DNA of 8,730 bases from Pseudomonadota bacterium (lineage in GTDB: Bacteria > Pseudomonadota > Gammaproteobacteria > Steroidobacterales > Steroidobacteraceae), in NCBI GenBank assembly GCA_021838065.1, contig JAKCEJ010000103.1, positions 1 through 8,730 on the forward strand, written 5' to 3'. The notes under the pieces are model-generated. The model had not been told where the DNA came from, ran no database searches, and saw nothing but the letters and a program-made list of their open reading frames with translations. A program made the position numbers and the translations under genes. Positions 1 to 6,814 of this stretch are shown here, one piece after another (positions within the stretch are counted from its first letter, which is position 1; each line of letters starts with the position of its first letter).

Positions 1-243
1 TCGGCGCGCAAACAGGAGGCCGTGGCATTCGCACGGCGCATCGCGCTGCAGCTCGAGCGCGCGCAACGGGAGGGGCACTTCGATCGGATCGTCCTGATGG
101 CCAATCCACGCTTCCTCGGGATGCTGCGCCAGGTACTCTCGCCGCAGCTCGGCCGCTGCGTGGTGGCCGAGGTCGCGAAGGATCTGGTGCACCAGAGCGA
201 TCAGGTCGTGAGCGCGCATGTGCCGAGCGAGGCGCTGCGCTGA
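1..243 (+). CDS. Host attachment family protein, C-terminal end (partial)
   Basis: The frame is open from the first base and stops with TGA at 241-243, giving the last 80 residues of a protein that begins outside the window. The segment FDRIVLMANPRFLGMLR, followed by LSPQL and then VVAEVAKDLVHQS, is the characteristic end of the family annotated as 'host attachment protein' or 'protein required for attachment to host cells'. From general knowledge, these proteins resemble bacterial relatives of archaeo-eukaryotic release factor domains, so the attachment name may mislead and a ribosome or stress role is possible. No catalytic residues can be assessed in this fragment. The gene ends 35 nt before the phosphorylase start on the same strand, so the two could be cotranscribed. 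A GTG at 22 is in frame but is only an internal valine, because the homology continues upstream of it. Confidence 0.8.
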   Translation, partial: SARKQEAVAFARRIALQLERAQREGHFDRIVLMANPRFLGMLRQVLSPQLGRCVVAEVAKDLVHQSDQVVSAHVPSEALR

Positions 244-266
244 GATGACGCTGGACGTGTTGCTGC

Positions 267-271
267 AGAGG
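267..271 (+). promoter_or_regulatory. Ribosome binding site of glgP
   Basis: AGAGG lies 7 nt before the ATG at 279. It supports this start, which also gives the family's normal N-terminus. Confidence 0.6.
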
Positions 272-278
272 CGCACAG

Positions 279-2015
279 ATGTTGGATGAATTTGTCAGTC
301 TGCCCTGCGTTGCGTATTTCTCGATGGAGATCGCGTTGCGCAACGAGATCCCGACCTATGCCGGAGGACTCGGGGTACTTGCTGGTGACACGCTGCGCTC
401 GGCGGCCGATCTGCGCCTGCCGCTGGTCGGGGTGACGCTGGTCAGCCGCGCCGGCTATTTTCGCCAGGAGATCGGCGCGGACGGGCAGCAGATCGAGCGC
501 GAGGCGACGTGGGATCCGAGCCGCTGGGCGCAGCCGCTTGATGCGAAGGTCGCCGTGCGCATCGAGGACCGTCCTGTGTGGGTGAATGCGTGGTTGTACG
601 TCATTGAGAGCCGTCTGGGTGGGCGCGCACCCGTGCTGTTGCTCGACACCGATCTGCCCGAGAATCGTGCCGAGGACCGTGACATCACCCACCATCTGTA
701 CGGCGGCGACGATGCGTATCGCCTGAAGCAGGAGATGGTGCTCGGCTTCGGGGGGGTGCGCATCCTGCGGGCACTGGGATTCGAGATCAGCGCCTACCAC
801 ATGAACGAGGGACACTCGGCGCTGCTCGGCGTCGAGCTGATGCGCCGCTTCGCGTACCCCGCCGATGATGTGCGCCCGGGCGAGGCGCTCTATGACCTGC
901 CGCGGGTGCGCGATCTGTGCCGGTTCACGACGCATACCCCGGTCGAGGCCGGTCATGACCGCTTTCCGTACGAGCTGGTGAAGCGACTGTTCGCGAGCAG
1001 CGTGTACGGCTACAACAACCACGAGGTGCCCAGGGCCGGAGAGCCCGGCATGGAACACGGACCGATCGAGTTTGGCACGCTGACGGAGCTCGCCGGCGCC
1101 GATTCGCTGAATATGACTCGCCTCGCTCTGAGCGTCAGCGACTTCGTCAACGGTGTCGCCAAGCGGCACGCCGAGGTGTCCGCCAAGATGTACCCCGGCT
1201 ATCAGGTGCGGGCGATCACCAACGGCGTGCATCCGATCACCTGGAGCGCACAGAGTTTTCGCGAGCTCTACGACCGGTGGATCCCGGGTTGGTGCCACGA
1301 GCCGGAGCTGCTGGCGCGGGTGCACGGCATCGCGGATGCGGACATTCTCGCAGCGCACACCAAGGCGAAAGATGCCCTGATCGCCAAGGTGCAGGCGCGT
1401 ACCGGCACGGCGCTCGATCCGCAGGCCGCGATACTGTGCTTCGCGCGGCGGATGACCGCCTACAAGCGGCCCGAGATGCTCTTTACGGACATCGAGCGCC
1501 TGAAGGCGATCGCGCGCCAGCATCCGCTGCAGATTGTGCTTGCCGGCAAGGCGCACCCGCACGACGAGGAGGGCAAGCGCCTGATTGCCCGTCTGCACGC
1601 ACACGCCCGCGAACTCGCCGGGAGCGTCGCGGTGGCGTATCTGCCGGAGCATGACCTCGATCTCGCACTGCTGCTCGTTTCCGGCGCGGATGTGTGGCTC
1701 AACACACCGCTGCCGCCGCTCGAGGCGTCGGGCACGAGCGGCATGAAAGCGGCGTTCAACGGCGTGCCGAGCCTCTCGGTGCTCGACGGCTGGTGGGTCG
1801 AGGGCTGTATCGAAGGGGTGACGGGTTGGGCCGCCTCGGATGCCGAGTCGCTCTACGAGAAGCTCGAGCGGATCGTGCTGCCGCTCTATTACGAGACCGC
1901 CGACGGCCGGCATGGCTGGGCACGGCTGATGAAGTCTGTTATCGGTACCAACGCCGCCTATTTCAACAGCCAGCGCATGATGCGCCGGTACGCGACCGAA
2001 GCGTATCTGCGCTGA
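279..2015 (+). CDS. glgP: Alpha-glucan phosphorylase (short form)
   Basis: This 578-residue protein is a PLP-dependent glucan phosphorylase, which releases glucose-1-phosphate from the non-reducing end of glycogen or maltodextrin using phosphate; it is expected in the cytoplasm. The N-terminus has the glucan-binding pattern VAYFSMEIAL and then PTYAGGLGVLAGD. Other landmarks are NEGH with the probable catalytic His179, FTTHTPVEAGHD (216-227), ITNGVH (313-318), RRMTAYKRP with Arg391 and Lys396 at the phosphate/PLP region, and EASGTSGMK, in which Lys490 should form the Schiff base with PLP. The protein is far shorter than classic glycogen phosphorylases (about 800 residues). It fits the shorter, more divergent alpha-glucan phosphorylase family rather than being a truncation, since both ends look complete. 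No other glycogen gene is in the window. A stress protein follows 147 nt downstream on the same strand. Confidence 0.93.
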   Translation: MLDEFVSLPCVAYFSMEIALRNEIPTYAGGLGVLAGDTLRSAADLRLPLVGVTLVSRAGYFRQEIGADGQQIEREATWDPSRWAQPLDAKVAVRIEDRPVWVNAWLYVIESRLGGRAPVLLLDTDLPENRAEDRDITHHLYGGDDAYRLKQEMVLGFGGVRILRALGFEISAYHMNEGHSALLGVELMRRFAYPADDVRPGEALYDLPRVRDLCRFTTHTPVEAGHDRFPYELVKRLFASSVYGYNNHEVPRAGEPGMEHGPIEFGTLTELAGADSLNMTRLALSVSDFVNGVAKRHAEVSAKMYPGYQVRAITNGVHPITWSAQSFRELYDRWIPGWCHEPELLARVHGIADADILAAHTKAKDALIAKVQARTGTALDPQAAILCFARRMTAYKRPEMLFTDIERLKAIARQHPLQIVLAGKAHPHDEEGKRLIARLHAHARELAGSVAVAYLPEHDLDLALLLVSGADVWLNTPLPPLEASGTSGMKAAFNGVPSLSVLDGWWVEGCIEGVTGWAASDAESLYEKLERIVLPLYYETADGRHGWARLMKSVIGTNAAYFNSQRMMRRYATEAYLR

Positions 2016-2147
2016 CGGAAGTCATTGCGGCACGGAAATGGCGTCGCAAACCCGAGACCGGATCACGGACAGTGCGGATGGCATTCGGCGGATGCGTGTG
2101 CGACTGTCACGGCGAGGTCCGGCCGGACGGCCGGGATACGCTGCGCC

Positions 2148-2154
2148 GAGAGGA
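2148..2154 (+). promoter_or_regulatory. Ribosome binding site that fixes the usp start
   Basis: GAGAGGA lies 8 nt before the ATG at 2163. The same frame is open upstream to an ATG at 2025, but those 46 extra residues have no universal-stress homology and that ATG has no comparable site. Confidence 0.65.
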
Positions 2155-2162
2155 TCCGCCCA

Positions 2163-3143
2163 ATGGGCAAGACGAGTTCGATACTGGCCGTGGCTCAGCA
2201 CGGGGCGTCCGATACGGTTTTGCTGGCCAAGGCGGCGGCGCTGGCGCGCGCGTTTGGTTTCGGGCTTGAGCTGTTCCTGTGCGACGCGGAAGCGGCGTAC
2301 GCGCTCAAGCACGACTACCAGATGAACGGGCGCGACAAGGCGATTAACGCGTGCGTGGCGCGGGCCAAGGAGTACCTGACGGGCCAGCGCAAGCTGATCG
2401 ATCCGGCGGTGAATTCCGTGGCTGTCGACGCCGCCTGCGAGAGCCCGCTTTACGAGGGTATCGTGCAGAAGGTGCAGCGCTCCCGACCGGAATTGGTCAT
2501 GAAAGCCGCAGGCGGCATCGACGGGCGGGGCCACAGTGCCTTCGACGAGAACGATTGGCAGCTGATGCGCACCTGCCCTGCGACTCTCGCGCTGGTGCAG
2601 AACCGGCACTGGCGCAAGCGCCTGCGCATCGCGGCGGCGATTGACGTCTCGGACGAGGAGACCGAGGGACTGGCGAGCGCCATCATCCACATTGCCCGGC
2701 GGCTGGCGCTCGCGACCGGCGGGGAGCTCGAGCTTGTCTACGCCGAACGCATGCCGAGCGACCATACTCAAAGCCGCAACCGCGCCGCCAAGCTGCGCAC
2801 GCTGGCGCGCCAAGCCGACTTGGACGAGCGCCACGCTCACATCCTGCCCGGCACCCCCGAGCAGGAGCTCGCCGCCTTCGCCGCTGGCCGCGACTACGAC
2901 GTGCTGGCACTCGGTGCGCTGACGCACCGCAAAGCCCCAGTCAAGCTGGTCGGCACGCTGACCTCGACGCTCGTCGAGGCGCTCGACAGCGATTTTCTGC
3001 TCATCAAGCCGGAGGCGGCGGTCGCGGCTGAGCGCGTGCCGCGGCGCTCGCGCTCGAACTCGACCGACACGCTGCCGCCGGCGGCGCGCAACGCCGCCGT
3101 GCGCGCCTGGATGGGCAGCGCGCCGCCGGCCGGATCCCGTTAG
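2163..3143 (+). CDS. Universal stress protein, tandem-domain (UspE-like)
   Basis: This 326-residue protein has two successive universal stress (Usp) domains. The first begins at SSILAVAQHGAS and runs to about residue 145. The second begins at RLRIAAAIDVSDEE and ends at DFLLIKPE near residue 282. Length and arrangement match UspE of E. coli (about 315 residues), a cytoplasmic protein linked to stress survival, motility and aggregation. The second domain carries GALTHRKAPVKLVGT, a version of the ATP-loop pattern G-2x-G-9x-G-(S/T) in which the second glycine is threonine, so nucleotide binding is uncertain. The first domain has lost the loop (KAAGGIDGRGHSAF), as is usual for UspE-type proteins. 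The last 44 or so residues are Arg/Ser/Pro/Ala-rich, beyond the domain, and look disordered. The TAG stop overlaps the uup stop on the other strand. The symbol uspE is likely but not proven. Confidence 0.85.
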   Translation: MGKTSSILAVAQHGASDTVLLAKAAALARAFGFGLELFLCDAEAAYALKHDYQMNGRDKAINACVARAKEYLTGQRKLIDPAVNSVAVDAACESPLYEGIVQKVQRSRPELVMKAAGGIDGRGHSAFDENDWQLMRTCPATLALVQNRHWRKRLRIAAAIDVSDEETEGLASAIIHIARRLALATGGELELVYAERMPSDHTQSRNRAAKLRTLARQADLDERHAHILPGTPEQELAAFAAGRDYDVLALGALTHRKAPVKLVGTLTSTLVEALDSDFLLIKPEAAVAAERVPRRSRSNSTDTLPPAARNAAVRAWMGSAPPAGSR

Positions 3144-4993
3144 CCCGCCCCGACGCGCGCCTCGAGCGCCTCCCAGCGCTCGTACAGGCGTTCAAGTTCG
3201 CTGCCGATTTCCCGCAGGCGCTCACCATCGGCGCGGATCAGCTCGACCCCCCCGGCGTGATAGTCCGGCTGGCTCATGCGAAGGCCAATGTCAGCCTGCT
3301 CGCGCTCGAGCGCCTCGATCTGGCCGGGCAGGGCGGCGAGTTCCCGGCCTTCCATGTATCGGAGACGTCCCGATCGCGCGGGGCGCTTGAGCGCTGCGGG
3401 CTCCGTGGGGGCGCTCTGAGCAGCGGCGCGCGACGTGCAGCTCCCCGGCGGCGCCTGAATTTGCGGCCGCTGGCGGACCCAGTCACTGTAACCGCCGACG
3501 TAGGTGCGCCACTGGCCGGCGCCTTCCGCGGCGAACGTCTGCGTCACGACATTGTCGAGAAAGCGCCGGTCGTGACTGACGAGCAGTAGCGTGCCGGGAT
3601 AGTCCTGCAGGCGCTGCTCGAGCAGCTCCAGAGAGTCAATGTCGAGGTCGTTGGTCGGCTCATCGAGGACCAGGAGGTTCGCCGGTCGCGCGAACAGGCG
3701 TGCCAGGAAGAGCCGGTTGCGCTCGCCGCCGGAGAGCATCCGCACGGGCGATTTGGCCCGGTGCGGCGGGAAGAGAAAGTCCCCGAGATAGGTCATGATG
3801 TGCTTGCGCTCTGCGCCGGTGGTGATCCAGTCCGAGCCGGGGCTGATGGCCTCGGCGAGCGTTGATTCGGGGTCGAGCTGCTCGCGCATCTGGTCGAAGT
3901 AGGCCACCTGCAGGTTGGTGCCGAGGCGCACTGTGCCGCGCTCCGGAGTGATCGCGCCGAGAATGATGCGCAGCAGTGTCGACTTGCCGGCGCCGTTGGG
4001 ACCGATCAGGCCTACGCGATCGCCGCGCATGATGCGGCTCGTGAAATTCTCGATGAGCACGCGGCCGCCGAATGACTGCCCGATGTCGGTGAGCTCGGCG
4101 ACCAGGTTGCCGGACCGCTCGCCGGCTTCGAGGGCGAGCTTGATGCTACCGATGCGGTCGCGCCGCTCGATGCGCGCCTCGCGCAGCCGCTCGAGCCGCC
4201 GTACGCGGCCCTCGTTGCGCGTGCGCCGCGCCTCGACGCCCTTGCGGATCCAGGCCTCTTCCTCCCGCCAGAACTTCTCGAAGCGCCGCCGGGCGATATC
4301 CTCGGCGGCGAGCTCCTCATCGCGGCGGCTCTCGTAGGTGGCGAAATTGCCCGGATAGGCGCGGATCACACCGCGGTCGAGCTCGATGATTCGGGTGGCG
4401 ATACCGTCGAGGAACGCGCGGTCGTGCGTCACGACAATCGCGGCAGGCGCCTTGCGCGTGAATTCCTCGAGCGTGGCGATTCCCTCGATGTCCAGATGGT
4501 TGGTCGGCTCATCGAGCAGCAGCAGATCGGGGCCCGAGGCGAGTGCCAGCGCGAGTGCAGCGCGCTTGCACTCGCCTCCGGAGCAGCGCTCGGGGTCTTC
4601 CGCGCCGTGCAGGCCGAAGCGTTGCAGGAACTCTGCCAGGCGCGACTGCAGCTGCCAGCGCTCACGGTCCGCGCCATGCAGTTCCTCGGCAGTGCACGCG
4701 GCCGAATGCGCCAGGGTGCGCGCCCGCTCGAGCAGACTGTCGCGCACCGTCGCGCGGGGCGGCAGCAGCGGCTCCTGCTCGACGAATGCGAGACGCAGTC
4801 CCGAGCGGCGCTGCACCTCACCCTCATCGAGCGCCAGGATGCCCGAGATGACCTTGAGCACGGTCGATTTGCCGGTGCCGTTGCGGCCGATGAACCCGAG
4901 CCGCTCGCCCGATTGGATGGAAAGCGCGGCGCCGTCGAGCAGGGCGCGCTCGCCGAACGCGAGATGCGCATCGCGAAGTGTGAACAGGGACAT
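3140..4993 (-). CDS. uup: ABC-F family ATPase Uup
   Basis: This 617-residue ABC-F protein has two ATP-binding cassettes on one chain and no membrane segment. The family acts on ribosomes; E. coli Uup affects ribosome assembly or translation and precise excision of transposons. Cassette 1 has Walker A GRNGTGKST (36-44), signature CSGGE (137-141), Walker B with DEPTNHLD (161-168) and the switch VVTHD (187-191). The linker has the Uup/EttA pattern EEAWIRKGVEARRTRNEGRV (246-265). Cassette 2 has GPNGAGKST (331-339), LSGGE (420-424), DEPTNDLD (444-451) and LVSHD (471-475). The C-terminal part, about 545-612, is charged and helical like the DNA-binding coiled coil of Uup. The start at 4993 (MSLFTLRDAHLAF) matches the family. 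The frame stays open to 5128, but the additional 45 residues have no match. No strong Shine-Dalgarno is visible. The gene is divergent from rhlE. Confidence 0.95.
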   Translation of the reverse strand: MSLFTLRDAHLAFGERALLDGAALSIQSGERLGFIGRNGTGKSTVLKVISGILALDEGEVQRRSGLRLAFVEQEPLLPPRATVRDSLLERARTLAHSAACTAEELHGADRERWQLQSRLAEFLQRFGLHGAEDPERCSGGECKRAALALALASGPDLLLLDEPTNHLDIEGIATLEEFTRKAPAAIVVTHDRAFLDGIATRIIELDRGVIRAYPGNFATYESRRDEELAAEDIARRRFEKFWREEEAWIRKGVEARRTRNEGRVRRLERLREARIERRDRIGSIKLALEAGERSGNLVAELTDIGQSFGGRVLIENFTSRIMRGDRVGLIGPNGAGKSTLLRIILGAITPERGTVRLGTNLQVAYFDQMREQLDPESTLAEAISPGSDWITTGAERKHIMTYLGDFLFPPHRAKSPVRMLSGGERNRLFLARLFARPANLLVLDEPTNDLDIDSLELLEQRLQDYPGTLLLVSHDRRFLDNVVTQTFAAEGAGQWRTYVGGYSDWVRQRPQIQAPPGSCTSRAAAQSAPTEPAALKRPARSGRLRYMEGRELAALPGQIEALEREQADIGLRMSQPDYHAGGVELIRADGERLREIGSELERLYERWEALEARVGAG

Positions 4994-5035
4994 CTGGTCT
5001 GATCGAATAAGAATGGACGCGGGGTCGCGCCACAG

Positions 5036-5061
5036 GTATAGTCCGCCGCGCAAGACTATAC
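5036..5061. promoter_or_regulatory. Inverted repeat with opposed -10-like boxes between uup and rhlE
   Basis: GTATAGTC (5036-5043) and GACTATAC (5054-5061) form a perfect 8-bp inverted repeat around a 10-nt GC-rich centre. Each arm contains TATAGT read outward, one mismatch from the sigma-70 -10 box. On the plus strand (toward rhlE) the box at 5037-5042 has TGGACG at 5014-5019 with a 17-nt spacer, 4 of 6 matches to TTGACA. On the minus strand (toward uup) the box at 5060-5055 has no good -35 at normal spacing. The site could be overlapping divergent promoters, an operator, or both. This is inference from sequence only. Confidence 0.45.
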
Positions 5062-5169
5062 AGGCGCCCAGCGGTCTGCGCCTGCTTCGCTCGCGGTCAA
5101 GCCATTCCGGCTTCGCTTCGATCTCCACACACCATCCTCGCTGCGACCGCCACGGCCTTGAAAAGGCTT

Positions 5170-5194
5170 GCCCGCCGGCACTGCCGGAGCGGGC
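5170..5194 (+). promoter_or_regulatory. GC-rich hairpin in the probable rhlE leader
   Basis: GCCCGC (5170-5175) pairs with GCGGGC (5189-5194). Inside it CGGC (5176-5179) pairs with GCCG (5183-5186) around an ACT loop, with a 2-nt GA bulge on the 3' side. That gives ten GC pairs ending 38 nt before the rhlE start. If transcription begins near 5050, the structure sits in a leader of about 180 nt. No U-tract follows, so it is not a standard terminator. A regulatory role is inferred. Confidence 0.4.
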
Positions 5195-5223
5195 GGCCCG
5201 CCGTATGTGCGAGCAATTTGACA

Positions 5224-5228
5224 GAGGT
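5224..5228 (+). promoter_or_regulatory. Ribosome binding site of rhlE
   Basis: GAGGT lies just before the ATG at 5233 (4-5 nt spacing, rather tight). It favours this start over the in-frame upstream start near 5158, whose additional 25 residues are foreign to RhlE. Confidence 0.55.
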
Positions 5229-5232
5229 ATTC

Positions 5233-6696
5233 ATGTCGTTTTCCAATCTCGGGCTGCTGCCCGAGCTGCTGCGCGCCGTTGAAGAAAAGGGCTATGCGGC
5301 GCCGACTCCCATTCAGGCGGGCACGATTCCCGCCATTCTCGCCGGCCGCGATGTGCTCGCCGGCGCCCAGACGGGCACGGGCAAGACCGCCGCGTTCGTC
5401 CTGCCGATATTGCAGCATCTGACGCGGGACGGCGGCAACGCACCGCGCGCTCTGGTGCTGACCCCGACGCGCGAGTTGGCCGCTCAGGTGGCGGACAATG
5501 CCACCGGCTACGGCCGATTTCTGAAGCTGCGCACCGTGGTGGTGTTCGGCGGCGTCGGGATCAACCCGCAGATCGATCAGCTGCGCCGCGGCTGCGACCT
5601 GCTGATCGCCACCCCGGGCCGGCTGCTCGATCTGGCCGAGCAGGGCGTGCTCGATCTCACGCACGTCAGGTATTTCGTGCTCGATGAGGCCGACCGGATG
5701 CTCGACATGGGATTCATCCCTGCGATCCGCCGCGTTCTGAAGCTGCTGCCGCCCGAGCGGCAGAACATGATGTTCTCGGCGACCTACTCCGATGACATCC
5801 GCGCACTGGCGCAGCGCTTTCTGCACAACCCGGTGAGTGTCGAAGTCGCGAGCCGCAACGCCACCGCCGATCGGGTGACCCAGTCGCTGTATCGCGTGCC
5901 GAAGGACAGCAAGCGCCATCTGCTTGCCCATCTGATCCAGGAAGGCAACTGGCAGCAGGTGCTGGTCTTCACCCGCACCAAGCACGGTGCGAACCGGCTG
6001 ACCCAGCAGCTCGCGGACGCCGGCATCGCCGCCGCGGCCATTCACGGCAACAAGAGCCAGAGCGCCCGCGTGCGCGCGCTGGCGGACTTCAAGAGCCTGC
6101 GCATTACCGCGCTGGTTGCGACCGAAGTGGCCGCGCGCGGTCTTGACATCAAGGAGCTGCCGCACGTGGTGAATTACGAGCTGCCGAACGTGCCGGAAGA
6201 CTACGTCCATCGCATCGGCCGCACGGCGCGCGCCGGATCGACGGGCTCTGCCGTGTCGCTCGTCTCGGCCGACGAGGAGCCACTGCTGCGCGACATCGAG
6301 AGGCTGCTGCGCAGCTCGATTCCGGCGACGCCCGTGCCGCAGTTCCCGATCCTCAATACGCCCGTCCGACCCGATCGCCCTGCCGAGCGCGACTCCCGCC
6401 GCGACGGATCGACTGCAAAGTTCCGCGCGTCGAATGGCGGCCGCGGCAGCCGCCGGTCCGGCGGCGCTCAGCAGGGGTCGGCACGCGGATCGGGCAGGGG
6501 CGAGCGTCAGGCTGAAGGGCACGCGGCGCAGCGCTCTCATGCTCCGCACCGCAGCGAGCCGCGCTCTTCTCAGTCCGCCCCCGGTCATTCGCGCGCCGCT
6601 GAGCACAGCCGCGATCGGCGAGCCGGTGGGCAGCCCCGTTCCGCGCGTCCGACGCAAGAGCCCGAGCGCGCCGGCGGATCCTGGCGGCGGGCGTAA
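5233..6696 (+). CDS. rhlE: ATP-dependent DEAD-box RNA helicase RhlE
   Basis: This 487-residue DEAD-box helicase unwinds short RNA duplexes with ATP; RhlE acts in ribosome maturation and RNA turnover in the cytoplasm. The N-terminus MSFSNLGL is the RhlE signature start. Motifs in order are the Q motif TPIQ (25-28), Walker A AQTGTGKT (45-52), PTRELA (78-83), TPGR (127-130), DEAD (151-154), SAT (182-184), ARGLDI (301-306) and HRIGRTAR (326-333). [10 protein letters not shown] (245-254) and [20 protein letters not shown] are near-identical to RhlE and separate it from SrmB, DeaD and RhlB. From about residue 370 the tail is low-complexity and rich in Arg, Gly, Ser and His, typical of the RNA-binding extensions in this family. 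It is slightly longer than E. coli RhlE (about 454 residues). The gene is divergent from uup and convergent with hsp20. Confidence 0.95.
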   Translation: MSFSNLGLLPELLRAVEEKGYAAPTPIQAGTIPAILAGRDVLAGAQTGTGKTAAFVLPILQHLTRDGGNAPRALVLTPTRELAAQVADNATGYGRFLKLRTVVVFGGVGINPQIDQLRRGCDLLIATPGRLLDLAEQGVLDLTHVRYFVLDEADRMLDMGFIPAIRRVLKLLPPERQNMMFSATYSDDIRALAQRFLHNPVSVEVASRNATADRVTQSLYRVPKDSKRHLLAHLIQEGNWQQVLVFTRTKHGANRLTQQLADAGIAAAAIHGNKSQSARVRALADFKSLRITALVATEVAARGLDIKELPHVVNYELPNVPEDYVHRIGRTARAGSTGSAVSLVSADEEPLLRDIERLLRSSIPATPVPQFPILNTPVRPDRPAERDSRRDGSTAKFRASNGGRGSRRSGGAQQGSARGSGRGERQAEGHAAQRSHAPHRSEPRSSQSAPGHSRAAEHSRDRRAGGQPRSARPTQEPERAGGSWRRA

Positions 6697-6712
6697 ACGC
6701 ACACCTGGGCTT

Positions 6713-6740
6713 GGCGGGCCGACTCCCAAGTCGGCCCGCT
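6713..6740. terminator. Strong hairpin after rhlE, probable transcription terminator
   Basis: GCGGGCCGACT (6714-6724) and AGTCGGCCCGC (6729-6739) form a perfect 11-bp stem with a CCCA loop, extended by a G-U pair at 6713/6740. It starts 17 nt after the rhlE stop. Neither strand has a clear U-tract behind it (plus strand continues TACCCTCGGTTTG), so it may act as an imperfect or bidirectional terminator, or protect the 3' end. Confidence 0.6.
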
Positions 6741-6761
6741 ACCCTCGGTTTGCTGCGCGGG

Positions 6762-6786
6762 CTGCATGGCGGTGGAGGCCATGCAG
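6762..6786. terminator. Second convergent-gap hairpin
   Basis: CTGCATGGC (6762-6770) and GCCATGCAG (6778-6786) form a perfect 9-bp stem with a 7-nt loop. TTCTC follows on the plus strand. It is the middle of three hairpins between the stops of rhlE and hsp20. Its terminator role is inferred from position only. Confidence 0.4.
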
Positions 6787-6790
6787 TTCT

Positions 6791-6811
6791 CGCGGCGCCT
6801 GCGGCGCCGTG
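6791..6811 (-). terminator. Hairpin directly after hsp20
   Basis: GGCGCC (6794-6799) and GGCGCC (6803-6808) pair around a TGC loop, and the stem extends outward to 6791/6811 with one G-U pair. It begins 3 nt beyond the hsp20 stop on the minus strand. No U-run follows, so its role as terminator or 3'-end stabiliser is inferred. Confidence 0.4.
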
Positions 6812-6814
6812 GCG

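Noticed and set aside
201..1913. Long open frame on the minus strand (570 codons)
   Set aside because: It lies fully antisense to glgP, is rich in Arg, His and Gln, and shows no domain; it is a shadow of GC-rich codon use.
2118..2127. Palindrome TCCGGCCGGA before usp
   Set aside because: Ten bases of GC-rich palindrome is expected by chance in such DNA and it is too short to stand as an operator.
2025..2162. 46-residue extension of the universal stress protein
   Set aside because: No homology, poor composition, and a good ribosome site precedes the ATG at 2163.
4994..5128. 45-residue N-terminal extension of Uup
   Set aside because: The cassette starts at MSLFTLRDAH as in the family, and the extension would cover the likely promoter.
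5157..5163. CTTGAAA as a sigma-32 -35 box for rhlE
   Set aside because: No CCCCAT-like -10 element follows at 13-17 nt; the sequence there is the GC-rich hairpin.
4386..5282. Plus-strand open frame of 298 codons across the uup start and the intergenic region
   Set aside because: Antisense to uup, Ser/Arg-rich, no motif, and it would run into the rhlE start in another frame.
5056..6729. Long open frame on the minus strand (557 codons)
   Set aside because: Antisense to rhlE across its whole length, with composition typical of a shadow frame and no recognisable motif.
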